Assembly (NCBI RefSeq): GCF_900188325.1
Contig: NZ_FZPD01000002.1
Location: 830,183 to 894,182, forward strand
Length of the DNA stretch: 64,000 bases
Origin: Ekhidna lutea
GTDB taxonomy: Bacteria; Bacteroidota; Bacteroidia; Cytophagales; Cyclobacteriaceae
Reading direction: 5' to 3'
Shown here: one piece after another, positions 1 to 7,694 of the stretch
Layout: each line of letters opens with the position of its first letter
Position numbering within the stretch: position 1 is the stretch's first letter
Made by a program: the position numbers and the translations under genes
Notes under the pieces: generated by a model
What the model was told of the DNA's origin: nothing
The model's database searches: none
What the model saw: the letters and a program-made list of their open reading frames with translations, nothing else

Positions 1-762
1 AATCGGCATCAGGTAAGTGACCAATGATGCATAACCAGCACTGGATCGCTCAATTAATTTGAAGTAGACAACAAACGCGATGGCTGTACCAAATACACCT
101 AAGATCATAATTGAACTAATGGTTTGTGTTTGAAGTACAGCAAAGTCAAAGGATGGGTACATAAAAAATGCCAATGGAATGAGGTAAATGCTTACTGACA
201 AGAGTTGTGCAGCTGGAGCCTGAAATGAAGGGATATTTACCAGATGCTTTCGAATGTATGCAAGCCCTATTCCATAGCTAAGTGCTGCACTTGTAATAGC
301 TATTATGCCCCAAAAACTACCCTCAACACCCTCGATGATATTTGGAAGTACCAGTACAATCAATCCTAAAAAGCCAAGGATCACTCCTTTCAGTTTCTGG
401 CCACTCAGTTTTTCATCTGCAATCATAAAGTGAGCAAGGACGATGGTGAATATGGGCACCAAACCATTGAGGATACTCGCCAGCGAGCTATCCACGTATT
501 GCTCCCCCCAGTTGATCATGATGAATGGAAAAGCCTGAGCAAAAAAGCCCGCAATAAAGGTTTTCTTCCAGAAGTCAATATTTAGTGGGAGCCTGTTCTT
601 TTGAAGCAATAAGAGCAAATTGAGTATTAAAGCGCCTGTGCCTATTCGTAATGCGGCCAGCATCACAGGAGGAACTTCTTCCACAGCAATTTTTATAAAT
701 AAGAAAGAAGGTCCCCAAAAACTAGCGAGTAAGAGCAGCAGGTGTATGTTTTTAATTTTCAT
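1..762 (-). CDS. DMT-superfamily (EamA) transporter, partial
   Basis: An inner-membrane exporter of small metabolites of the drug/metabolite transporter superfamily; the substrate cannot be read from sequence. Reading leftward from ATG at 762 there are 254 codons without a stop, and the C-terminus lies beyond the left edge. The protein opens with MKIKNIHLLLLLASFWGPSF, the usual first EamA helix with its tryptophan and SF signature. About seven more hydrophobic helices follow, including a second-repeat-like SFWGIIAITSAALSYG and GVFGTAIAFVVYFKLIE. It is divergent from the LysR-type gene, with 107 bp between the two starts, so that regulator is the obvious candidate to control it. Family assignment is firm; the transported substrate is unknown. 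Confidence 0.88.
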   Translation of the reverse strand, partial: MKIKNIHLLLLLASFWGPSFLFIKIAVEEVPPVMLAALRIGTGALILNLLLLLQKNRLPLNIDFWKKTFIAGFFAQAFPFIMINWGEQYVDSSLASILNGLVPIFTIVLAHFMIADEKLSGQKLKGVILGFLGLIVLVLPNIIEGVEGSFWGIIAITSAALSYGIGLAYIRKHLVNIPSFQAPAAQLLSVSIYLIPLAFFMYPSFDFAVLQTQTISSIMILGVFGTAIAFVVYFKLIERSSAGYASLVTYLMPI

Positions 763-813
763 CTTCGTAATTGTTTTGTGTTCCAAATTGAACGAGAATT
801 CCATTCGAACGAA

Positions 814-845
814 CTATTAATTGGATGAATTGATTTTATTAATAG
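814..845. promoter_or_regulatory. inverted repeat in divergent promoter region, candidate LysR-type operator
   Basis: CTATTAAT at 814-821 and its exact reverse complement ATTAATAG at 838-845 flank a 16-bp spacer. The repeat lies 25 bp before the LysR-type start and 52 bp from the divergent transporter start. LysR-type regulators usually bind dyads in such shared control regions, so this is a reasonable operator candidate. The sequence is very AT-rich, however, and chance symmetry is possible. Confidence 0.35.
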
Positions 846-869
846 AATGAATATTATTAATATTACATT

Positions 870-1775
870 ATGGAAATAAGGCATTTAAAACTGATCAGGG
901 AAGTAGCGGAGACGAAAAGTCTCACTAAGGCAAAAGATGCCCTATTTCTCTCTCAATCCGCACTCAGTCACCAGTTGAAGGAAATTGAAAACCAGTTGGG
1001 TACACAGCTTTTCCACCGGGTTAATAAACAGCTTATATTGACTAATGCAGGCAAGATGGTTTTGGAATCGGCACAAAAAGTACTAAACGAACTGGAGCAA
1101 ACGGAGCTCTCTATTAAGCGATATGTGTCCGGAACAAGCGGAACCTTACGAATAGCTACACAGTGTTATACCTGCTATCATTGGCTGCCGGCACTGATGA
1201 CAGATTTTAAAAAAGAGTTTCCAAACGTTGATATCGAAATTTTTCATAACAATGATGCTCAGATGGAAGATCAGATATTAGATGGAACCATTGATTTGGC
1301 TGTGATTTACGAGCATTCTGAAAGAGCTAAGATCGCCTACCATGAATTGTTTCGGGATGAACTTTTTGCTCTTGTCCCCACAGGTCATCCATGGACTAAG
1401 AAGAAGTATGTCGAAGCAAAAGACTTTGAGGATCAGAATGTTATCATCCATTCATTACCACTTGAATCCGTCAGTCTTTTTTCACAAGTATTAACACCAG
1501 AAGGAGTAAAGCCTCGTCAGGTCATGCAGGTACAGGTAACAGAAGCGGTGGTAGAGCTAGTTAAAGCCGGCATGGGAGTGAACGTTATGGCAAAGTGGAT
1601 TGTAGAACCCTATCTTAAGGATAATAGACTAGCGCTCGTACCTGTTACAAAAAGAGGGATTCATCGCACCTGGCATGCTATTACGCTTGAAGATGAAAAA
1701 AGCCCACAATACCTCCAAAATTTTGTCCATCATATGCGATGCAATATTGCGGGACTTTGCTGCTGCCCGAACTAG
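870..1775 (+). CDS. LysR-family transcriptional regulator, MetR-like
   Basis: A DNA-binding regulator of 301 residues, the normal length for the family. The N-terminal winged helix-turn-helix covers about residues 1-60 (AKDALFLSQSALSHQLKEIE is the recognition region). The remainder is a periplasmic-binding-protein-like effector domain. The stretch TQCYTCYHWLPAL near residue 95 resembles the ECHSCIQWL region that I recall from E. coli MetR, whose co-inducer is homocysteine, so a methionine-related role is possible. It is divergent from the DMT transporter and its last four bases overlap the convergent SDR gene. Family membership is clear; the MetR link is inference from local similarity. Confidence 0.9.
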   Translation: MEIRHLKLIREVAETKSLTKAKDALFLSQSALSHQLKEIENQLGTQLFHRVNKQLILTNAGKMVLESAQKVLNELEQTELSIKRYVSGTSGTLRIATQCYTCYHWLPALMTDFKKEFPNVDIEIFHNNDAQMEDQILDGTIDLAVIYEHSERAKIAYHELFRDELFALVPTGHPWTKKKYVEAKDFEDQNVIIHSLPLESVSLFSQVLTPEGVKPRQVMQVQVTEAVVELVKAGMGVNVMAKWIVEPYLKDNRLALVPVTKRGIHRTWHAITLEDEKSPQYLQNFVHHMRCNIAGLCCCPN

Positions 1776-2632
1776 CTATCCATTTTAGACAGCTCCTCTT
1801 CGGTATAATCTGTTGGTTTTCCAATATGTCTGAAGGCATCAATCTCTTCTTTAAACTCCTGCAACCGAATTCCAACTCGTTTGTATGCCGGAGCTCCTAA
1901 AGGAAGATGAACGGGCGGATTTTCTAATGTAGTCACCTCATACATCGCTTTTGCTGCTCTCACCGGGTCTCCAATCTGGTTTCCGCTTCCTTCCCTGATC
2001 GTGTTCATGTTTTTTGCAGCAGTTTCATTGTACTCGTCAATGGATGATTCATTAAAAGTGGCCGATCTGCCAGCCCAGTCTGTTCTAAAAGGCCCGGGCT
2101 CAATATTGGTCACATGTATACCAATATGTTTTGTTTCTGCAGCCAGTGCCTCGCCTATTCCCTCCAATGCAAACTTGCTCCCATTATAGATACCAACACC
2201 CGGAAATCCATTGAGTCCCGCGATAGAAGTAATATTAAGAATATGTCCACTTCGCTGCTTACGCATAAATGGTAACGCCAGCTTAATCATTCGAACACAC
2301 CCAAACACATTTACATCGAACTGTCTTTGTATCTCTTCTTCAGAGGTTTCTTCTATTGGTCCTAGTGAGCCATACCCTGCATTATTAACCAATACATCCA
2401 ACCGCCCAAATTCTTTTTCAATGAATTGAGAGGCTTGATTAATTGTGTCCTGCTTTTGTACATCAAGGACGACTCCCTTTACAAGTTTTGGATTAATCGC
2501 TTCAAGATCTTTGACCTGCTCCTGCTTTCTTACAGTCCCAATCGCAACCTCACCCATTTCCGAAACTATTTTAACCAGTTCCCTTCCAAAGCCCGTAGAA
2601 CAACCCGTAATTAACCAAACTCGCTTACTCAT
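1772..2632 (-). CDS. SDR-family NAD(P)-dependent oxidoreductase
   Basis: A classical short-chain dehydrogenase/reductase of 286 residues. The cofactor-binding TGCSTGFG motif is at residues 9-16, the NNAG motif at 83-86, and the catalytic Ser136, Tyr149 and Lys153 (YNGSK) are all present, so it should be active. The C-terminal extension after residue 200 fits the group often annotated as oxidoreductase or SDR of retinol-dehydrogenase type. The substrate is unknown. It converges on the LysR-type gene with a 4-bp overlap and has no evident operon partner. Confidence 0.9.
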   Translation of the reverse strand: MSKRVWLITGCSTGFGRELVKIVSEMGEVAIGTVRKQEQVKDLEAINPKLVKGVVLDVQKQDTINQASQFIEKEFGRLDVLVNNAGYGSLGPIEETSEEEIQRQFDVNVFGCVRMIKLALPFMRKQRSGHILNITSIAGLNGFPGVGIYNGSKFALEGIGEALAAETKHIGIHVTNIEPGPFRTDWAGRSATFNESSIDEYNETAAKNMNTIREGSGNQIGDPVRAAKAMYEVTTLENPPVHLPLGAPAYKRVGIRLQEFKEEIDAFRHIGKPTDYTEEELSKMDS

Positions 2633-2685
2633 ATTTTCAATTATTTAGCCCGATCAACAGAAGCTAACCAAAAATTGTTTCAGAC

Positions 2686-3522
2686 TTAATTGATTATTAA
2701 GCCGTGACTTTCAATAATCTCTTTCGCCCTATCCGAATCAAGGTATTGCAAAAATGCCATTACACGTTTGTCAGGTAGCTGCTCGTAATAAATTCTCAAT
2801 GATCTCTTTAGGGGATATTGACCACTATTGATAAAGTCTGGTTCCGGGGCAACATAGGCTACAGTGTCCTTTGATTTTGCACCTAAAGCAGGTAATTCCA
2901 CGTTCTTTACCATTGCTGTATAATAGGAGTATCCAATGAATCCGATGCTATTCTTGTTACTTATTACTGAATCTACAATTTCACGATTTTCTCCAGCGAC
3001 CACCACTGTAGGAGCCAACTCAAATATGTTATAGTGCTGAGTAAAAAACTTTTGAGTTCCAGAGTTTGAATCTCTAACTACCGGCATGATTGATCCCGAT
3101 ACTCCACCCAGCTCAGCCCAATCGGTTACAACTCCAGAATAAATATTAGAAATCTGATCATCAGTTAATTGCCCAATAGGATTATCTAAATGATTAATCA
3201 CAACAATGCCATCATAAGCAACCACTCGTTGATCAATAGTATGATTTTCTCCAAGTATCGAATCCAGATCAAACGGAAATGAGGAGAGACCGATATCAGC
3301 CGTTTGATCTTTAATCGCCAACAATCCGGTTCTACTACCACCTCCCTCTAATTCCACTTTTATTGTATCCTGAAGTCGCTCAAAATCAGATGCTAAATTC
3401 GCAAAAGTCTCATGCATCGATTCACTTCCTTTCAGTTTTAGTGGTTGATAATCTTTCGGGTTTTGGATGGTGTCACATCCCAAAAAAAAACAGACAAGCA
3501 GCGAAAATAATAGCCGTTTCAT
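2686..3522 (-). CDS. PstS-like phosphate-binding lipoprotein
   Basis: A 278-residue solute-binding protein. A lipoprotein signal ends in the lipobox FFLGC (Cys16), so the mature protein is membrane-anchored. Ligand-loop motifs typical of PstS are visible: KGSESM near residue 32, GGGSRTG near residue 62 and RDSNSGTQKFF near residue 150. These match the phosphate-contacting loops of the family. No pstCAB or phoU genes are adjacent, so the protein either works with a transporter encoded elsewhere or has another role, as do orphan PstS-like proteins in gliding Bacteroidota. Upstream to 3682 lie about 160 bp in which I see no convincing signal. Confidence 0.8.
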   Translation of the reverse strand: MKRLLFSLLVCFFLGCDTIQNPKDYQPLKLKGSESMHETFANLASDFERLQDTIKVELEGGGSRTGLLAIKDQTADIGLSSFPFDLDSILGENHTIDQRVVAYDGIVVINHLDNPIGQLTDDQISNIYSGVVTDWAELGGVSGSIMPVVRDSNSGTQKFFTQHYNIFELAPTVVVAGENREIVDSVISNKNSIGFIGYSYYTAMVKNVELPALGAKSKDTVAYVAPEPDFINSGQYPLKRSLRIYYEQLPDKRVMAFLQYLDSDRAKEIIESHGLIIN

Positions 3523-3682
3523 AGTTGATTGAATTAATGAATAGCGAATCTAGAACAGGAAGTGAATGGAGATATCAAGTCTGCATTATCTATCTATTAA
3601 GTAATCTTTATTCGATATATATTGCATCCTTTTTCGCTGAAACTCCTTAACTTCAACCTGTCATTACTAATAACCATATATC

Positions 3683-4849
3683 ATGAAGAAATTTACCTAT
3701 CTGCTTTGTTTTACATTAGCCCTAACCACATTTGCTCAAGCCCCTATTACTTCCATTCCTTTTGAGTTGTTCGGTGATCACATCATCATCCAGGTGAGTG
3801 TAGACGATTCTGAGCCACTTGACTTTATATTCGATACAGGATCCGGGTATACTGTACTGGATGAAGATGTAACCAAAGAGCTTGGCCTTTCAGGGAAATC
3901 CATTGAAATGAATCAGGCAGCTTCAAACTGGCAGTTGATCAAGCACAATACGATCGCTATCAATCATTTTCTGATGGAGAAAAACATCAAGGTATACTCT
4001 ACTGATTTTGACCACCTGGAAATTAGCCTTGGAATGGATATTGATGGTATCGTAGGATATGATTTGCTAAAACACCACTCCATATATGTGAATTTCGATA
4101 GTAAAACCATTAACATCTATGACTTAGGTAAAGCACCTAAGAAAGGAGATGCGATTCCATTTACATTAGATACTTCCATTCCTGTAATCAAGGGAAATGT
4201 GGTTTTGAATAATGAGGAACCACACGATGGAACATTCTATTTCATCACAGGAGCTGGAACGACCTTAGATTTTAATTCACCTTATGCAGAGCAATGGGAT
4301 GTGATCCACAAAACCGGAAAGCATTACTCTTACATGACAAAAGGACTAGCCAAAGACGAAACCAAGCACTATGAAGGTCACGTGATATCCTTCTCATTCG
4401 GCAATCAGATGATCGAAGACTTACCTATCGGTATCAGTACTGCTAAGGAAGGTATTCAGGCAAGAAAAAATGTATCTGGTATCATCGGAAGCCAAATCAT
4501 TCGAATGTACAATTTCACTATCGATTATGGCACAAAAATGCTTTACCTTGAAAAAGATCATACCTATGATGCAAACTTCAAGGTAAACTGTAGTGGTATT
4601 GACGTTCAATTATCAGAGGATAAAGAAAAAGTGCTTATTCATCAGGTATTTGAAGATAGTCCAGCATCAGAAGCTGGGATCAATGTCAATGATGAGTTGG
4701 TGAAAATCAATGGCAAAAGTATGATGGAGGTAAACCTAGCAGAGGTAAAGAAAATGCTGAAGCAAGAAGGTGAGACTGTTGAGCTGGTTATTAATCAGGG
4801 AGGCACAGAAAAAACCGTTTCACTAAAACTCAGATCACTTATTTATTAA
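3683..4849 (+). CDS. retropepsin-like aspartyl protease with C-terminal PDZ domain
   Basis: A 388-residue exported protein. A signal peptide covers residues 1-20 (ends TFAQA). The first half carries a pepsin-type active site, IFDTGSG with Asp51, followed by the usual hydrophobic GLDIDG-like element. The second half has FITGAG near residue 188 where a second Asp-Thr-Gly would be expected, so Ile replaces Asp. A PDZ domain occupies about 310-385 (EDSPASEAGINVNDELVKIN). It is probably periplasmic or surface-associated. One catalytic aspartate per chain can suffice if the protein dimerises as retropepsins do, or the second lobe may be inactive. fmt follows after 25 bp. Confidence 0.85.
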   Translation: MKKFTYLLCFTLALTTFAQAPITSIPFELFGDHIIIQVSVDDSEPLDFIFDTGSGYTVLDEDVTKELGLSGKSIEMNQAASNWQLIKHNTIAINHFLMEKNIKVYSTDFDHLEISLGMDIDGIVGYDLLKHHSIYVNFDSKTINIYDLGKAPKKGDAIPFTLDTSIPVIKGNVVLNNEEPHDGTFYFITGAGTTLDFNSPYAEQWDVIHKTGKHYSYMTKGLAKDETKHYEGHVISFSFGNQMIEDLPIGISTAKEGIQARKNVSGIIGSQIIRMYNFTIDYGTKMLYLEKDHTYDANFKVNCSGIDVQLSEDKEKVLIHQVFEDSPASEAGINVNDELVKINGKSMMEVNLAEVKKMLKQEGETVELVINQGGTEKTVSLKLRSLIY

Positions 4850-4874
4850 TAGCTAGTTTGGGTTTCTTTGCACC

Positions 4875-5795
4875 ATGAGCGAAGAACTTCAAATTGTTTT
4901 TCTTGGAACACCCGATTTTGCAGCCGCCAGCTTACGAAAGCTGGTGGAAAATCAGGTAAATGTGGTTGCAGTAATTACTGCTCCAGATAAACCAAAAGGT
5001 CGGGGTAAAAAGCTGGGAATGTCTGCTGTAAAAGCGTATGCGCTGAAAGCAGATTTACCCATATTACAGCCTACTAATCTGAAATCGCCGGAGTTTTTAG
5101 AGGAACTTAAGTCATATAATGCCGACCTTCAAATTGTTGTAGCCTTTCGAATGCTTCCTGTGGTAGTATGGGATATGCCACGACTTGGGACTTTCAATTT
5201 GCATGCATCCCTTCTTCCACAATATAGAGGTGCTGCACCCATTAACTGGGCCATTATCAACGGAGAAAAAGAAACCGGGGTAACCACCTTCTTTTTAAAA
5301 CATGAAATAGATACAGGAGAAATTATTTTTCAAGAAAAAGAAGAAATCAGTGACACGGACAATGTAGGCTCGCTCTATGAGCGACTCATGCATAAGGGTG
5401 CTGACCTGGTATTGAAAACTGTCCGAGCCATTGAAAATGAGGATTATCCTCAAACTCCCCAGGACAACAGCCCGGAACTAAAGCACGCCCCAAAAATCTT
5501 TAAGGAAGATTGTAAAATAGATTGGGAGCAGCCGATGAAAAAAATAAATGATTTCATCAGAGGCATGGCTCCATACCCTGCGGCCTGGACTACTTTGAAT
5601 AGGAAAAACCTAAAAATTTTCGAGGTAGAAAAATCCTCTGCAGGTACCAATAAACCATGTGGTGAAATTTATTCGGATGGTAAAAACTACCTGCGAGTCA
5701 ATACAAAAGACGGAACACTAAATATTCTTGATTTACAACTGGAGGGTAAGCGGAGGATGAAAGTGGATGAGTTTCTTAGAGGTTATCAATTCTAG
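4875..5795 (+). CDS. fmt: methionyl-tRNA formyltransferase
   Basis: Transfers a formyl group from 10-formyltetrahydrofolate to initiator Met-tRNA, making fMet-tRNA for translation initiation in the cytoplasm. At 306 residues it has normal length. The N-terminal catalytic domain begins IVFLGTPDFAAASLRKL, carries the loop APDKPKGRGKK and contains the diagnostic FNLHASLLPQYRGAAPINWA with the catalytic Asn, His and downstream Asp (HEIDTGEI). The C-terminal OB-like domain follows (RGMAPYPAAWTTL). folA, which also belongs to folate metabolism, lies just downstream. Identity is secure. Confidence 0.97.
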   Translation: MSEELQIVFLGTPDFAAASLRKLVENQVNVVAVITAPDKPKGRGKKLGMSAVKAYALKADLPILQPTNLKSPEFLEELKSYNADLQIVVAFRMLPVVVWDMPRLGTFNLHASLLPQYRGAAPINWAIINGEKETGVTTFFLKHEIDTGEIIFQEKEEISDTDNVGSLYERLMHKGADLVLKTVRAIENEDYPQTPQDNSPELKHAPKIFKEDCKIDWEQPMKKINDFIRGMAPYPAAWTTLNRKNLKIFEVEKSSAGTNKPCGEIYSDGKNYLRVNTKDGTLNILDLQLEGKRRMKVDEFLRGYQF

Positions 5796-5797
5796 TC

Positions 5798-5947
5798 TCA
5801 GGTGGAATGCCATTGTACCGGCCAGCTAAGCGGACCTATTAAAATTGACCAGCTGATCCAATCCCTATAATCATTCTTACGAATATGAGAGATGATAATA
5901 TTTCCAATTATGGAAATGAATATAAACAGGGTTAATGCAATGAACAT
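5798..5947 (-). CDS. probable small single-pass membrane protein, 49 aa
   Basis: An ATG at 5945-5947 opens 49 codons ending in TGA at 5798-5800, inside the otherwise empty fmt-folA gap and on the opposite strand. The product begins MFIALTLFIFISIIGNIII, one strongly hydrophobic helix. A charged turn (HIRKNDYRDW) and an amphipathic tail rich in Trp, Ser and Pro (WSILIGPLSWPVQWH) follow. This membrane-protein composition, filling the gap almost exactly, is unlike random AT-rich DNA, and it ends 2 bp from the fmt stop. No clear ribosome-binding site or promoter was seen. It is not a family I can name. It could still be a chance open frame. Confidence 0.5.
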   Translation of the reverse strand: MFIALTLFIFISIIGNIIISHIRKNDYRDWISWSILIGPLSWPVQWHST

Positions 5948-6004
5948 GGGTGTGGTTAATTTTATTCTTTATTTAATTACGAACTTCAATCTAACACCGG
6001 ATTT

Positions 6005-6505
6005 ATGATCATATCTATGATAGCAGCGATGGGAAGCAACAGAGTAATTGGAAAGGATAACGACATTCCATGGCATCTACCTGATGATTTCAAATACTTT
6101 AAAAACACCACCAAAGGACATCATGTGATCATGGGCAGAAAAAACTGGGAGTCACTCGCCTCTTCCTTTCAGCCACTACCCGGAAGACCAAATATTGTCA
6201 TCACCAGACAATCAAACTATGTAGCTGAAGGTGGTTTTGTTGTCTCATCGCTAGACGAGGCATTAGACATGGCCAGAGCTAACAATGAGACGGAAGCGTT
6301 TATCATCGGAGGTGGTGAAATCTATCGTATGGGTCTTGAGCTTGCTGACAAAATTTACCTCACCGAAATCAATCACGCATTTGATGGCCAAGTAACTTTT
6401 CCAACATTTGATGATTCAAAATGGAAAGAAGTTTCCCGGGAGCATCACCCTGCTGATGGAAGACACAAACATTCATTTGATTTCGTAGTATATTCAAGAA
6501 AATAA
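6005..6505 (+). CDS. folA: dihydrofolate reductase
   Basis: Reduces dihydrofolate to tetrahydrofolate with NADPH, in the cytoplasm. At 166 residues it is of standard length. It begins MIISMIAAMGSNRVIGKDND and has the substrate loop IPWHLPDDFKYF, in which Asp28 corresponds to the catalytic Asp27 of E. coli. The NADPH-binding HVIMGRKNWES and PGRPNIVITR motifs and the IIGGGEIY signature are all present. It sits between the fmt region and a small membrane-protein gene 12 bp downstream that may be co-transcribed. Confidence 0.97.
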   Translation: MIISMIAAMGSNRVIGKDNDIPWHLPDDFKYFKNTTKGHHVIMGRKNWESLASSFQPLPGRPNIVITRQSNYVAEGGFVVSSLDEALDMARANNETEAFIIGGGEIYRMGLELADKIYLTEINHAFDGQVTFPTFDDSKWKEVSREHHPADGRHKHSFDFVVYSRK

Positions 6506-6517
6506 CACACCAACATC

Positions 6518-6919
6518 ATGGACATTCAATCTCACAAACGCACACTCGGCATCCTCCATATTGTATATGGTTCATTGATAACCATTGCGTTTATATTCAT
6601 AGGCAGCCTCGTCTCCATCATGTTTCCTTTTATAGCAGATGAAATTGCGAAAGATGTTGGAAACGATGCAGATGAAATCTTATTCATGGTTAGCGGCATT
6701 ATTCGGACTGTTTTCATCTTATTATTAATTTTTTCAGCTGTGCCATCAATTATCGCCGGCGTAGGACTACTGCAAGGAAAAAGCTGGGCACCAGTAATTG
6801 CCTTGATCGCTGGCTGCATCTGCATTTTTAGTTTTCCGTTTGGAACAGCAGTCGGTGTATACAGTATTTACGTATTTGTAGAAAACAACAAGGCTAATAA
6901 TGACCAAAATAAAGGATAG
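6518..6919 (+). CDS. small integral membrane protein of unknown function
   Basis: A 133-residue protein with four probable transmembrane helices: about residues 10-36, 58-78 (MVSGIIRTVFILLLIF), 80-98 and 100-122. The tail is a short hydrophilic ENNKANNDQNKG. Between helices 1 and 2 lies an acidic loop (DEIAKDVGNDADE). It resembles unnamed four-helix membrane proteins common in Bacteroidota, but I cannot assign a function. It starts 12 bp after folA and overlaps the next SDR gene by 20 bp, so the three are likely to form one transcript. Confidence 0.75.
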   Translation: MDIQSHKRTLGILHIVYGSLITIAFIFIGSLVSIMFPFIADEIAKDVGNDADEILFMVSGIIRTVFILLLIFSAVPSIIAGVGLLQGKSWAPVIALIAGCICIFSFPFGTAVGVYSIYVFVENNKANNDQNKG

Positions 6920-7694
6920 TGTAGTTTGGGTCACCGGCGCTAGCTCTGGTATTGGCGAACAATTGGCCTATCAACTAGCCGAAAAAGGGGCTAAACTCAT
7001 TATTTCTGCACGCAGGAAAGAAGAACTTGATCGTGTAAAATCGAACTGTAAATCAGAAACCGTAGAAACTCTTTCTTTGGATTTGGAAGATGAGTTTTCG
7101 CTTAAGCAGCGGGCAAAAGAAGCGGGCACTATTTTCGGTGAGGTTGACATTTTAATCAATAACGGAGGAATCAGTCAAAGAGACACGATTCTTAATACAA
7201 GTTTAGAGGTTGATCGTAGATTAATGGAAGTCAATTACTTTGGCTCTATCACTTTATCAAAAACGCTGCTACCAAAGATGGTAGAGCGAAAGAAAGGGCA
7301 TCATGTCATCGTTACCTCTACGGTGGGCATAATTAATACCCCATTCAGGTCTGGCTATGGAGCTTCCAAACATGCATTGCATGGATTCTATGATGCCCTT
7401 CGTGCCGAGCATCATAATGACAACATAAAGGTTACCATTGTCCTGCCAGGATATATTAAAACAAACATCTCTTATAATGCGCTTGTTGGAGACGGTAGTC
7501 AGCAGAACAAAATGGATCCGGGACAGGCGAAAGGAATGTCGCCTGAAAAGTGTGCCCGACTGATCATCAAGGCAATCGAAAACAATAAAACAGAGGTCTA
7601 TATCGGTGGGGCAAAGGAAAAATTAGGCATTTACCTAAAGAGATTTTGGCCAAAGGCTGCTGCAAAGGCTGTGAGAAAGTTGAGAGTGAAATAA
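6900..7694 (+). CDS. SDR-family oxidoreductase
   Basis: A classical short-chain dehydrogenase of 264 residues with the nucleotide-binding TGASSGIG at 12-19, NNGG in place of the usual NNAG, and the catalytic YGASK motif with Tyr153 and Lys157. A basic, proline-containing C-terminus (KRFWPKAAAKAVRKLRVK) may bind the membrane, as in the DHRS7-like group of SDRs, which it generally resembles. The gene overlaps the preceding membrane protein by 20 bp, and its stop codon directly abuts the GTG start of the subtilisin gene. The substrate is unknown. Confidence 0.9.
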   Translation: MTKIKDSVVWVTGASSGIGEQLAYQLAEKGAKLIISARRKEELDRVKSNCKSETVETLSLDLEDEFSLKQRAKEAGTIFGEVDILINNGGISQRDTILNTSLEVDRRLMEVNYFGSITLSKTLLPKMVERKKGHHVIVTSTVGIINTPFRSGYGASKHALHGFYDALRAEHHNDNIKVTIVLPGYIKTNISYNALVGDGSQQNKMDPGQAKGMSPEKCARLIIKAIENNKTEVYIGGAKEKLGIYLKRFWPKAAAKAVRKLRVK

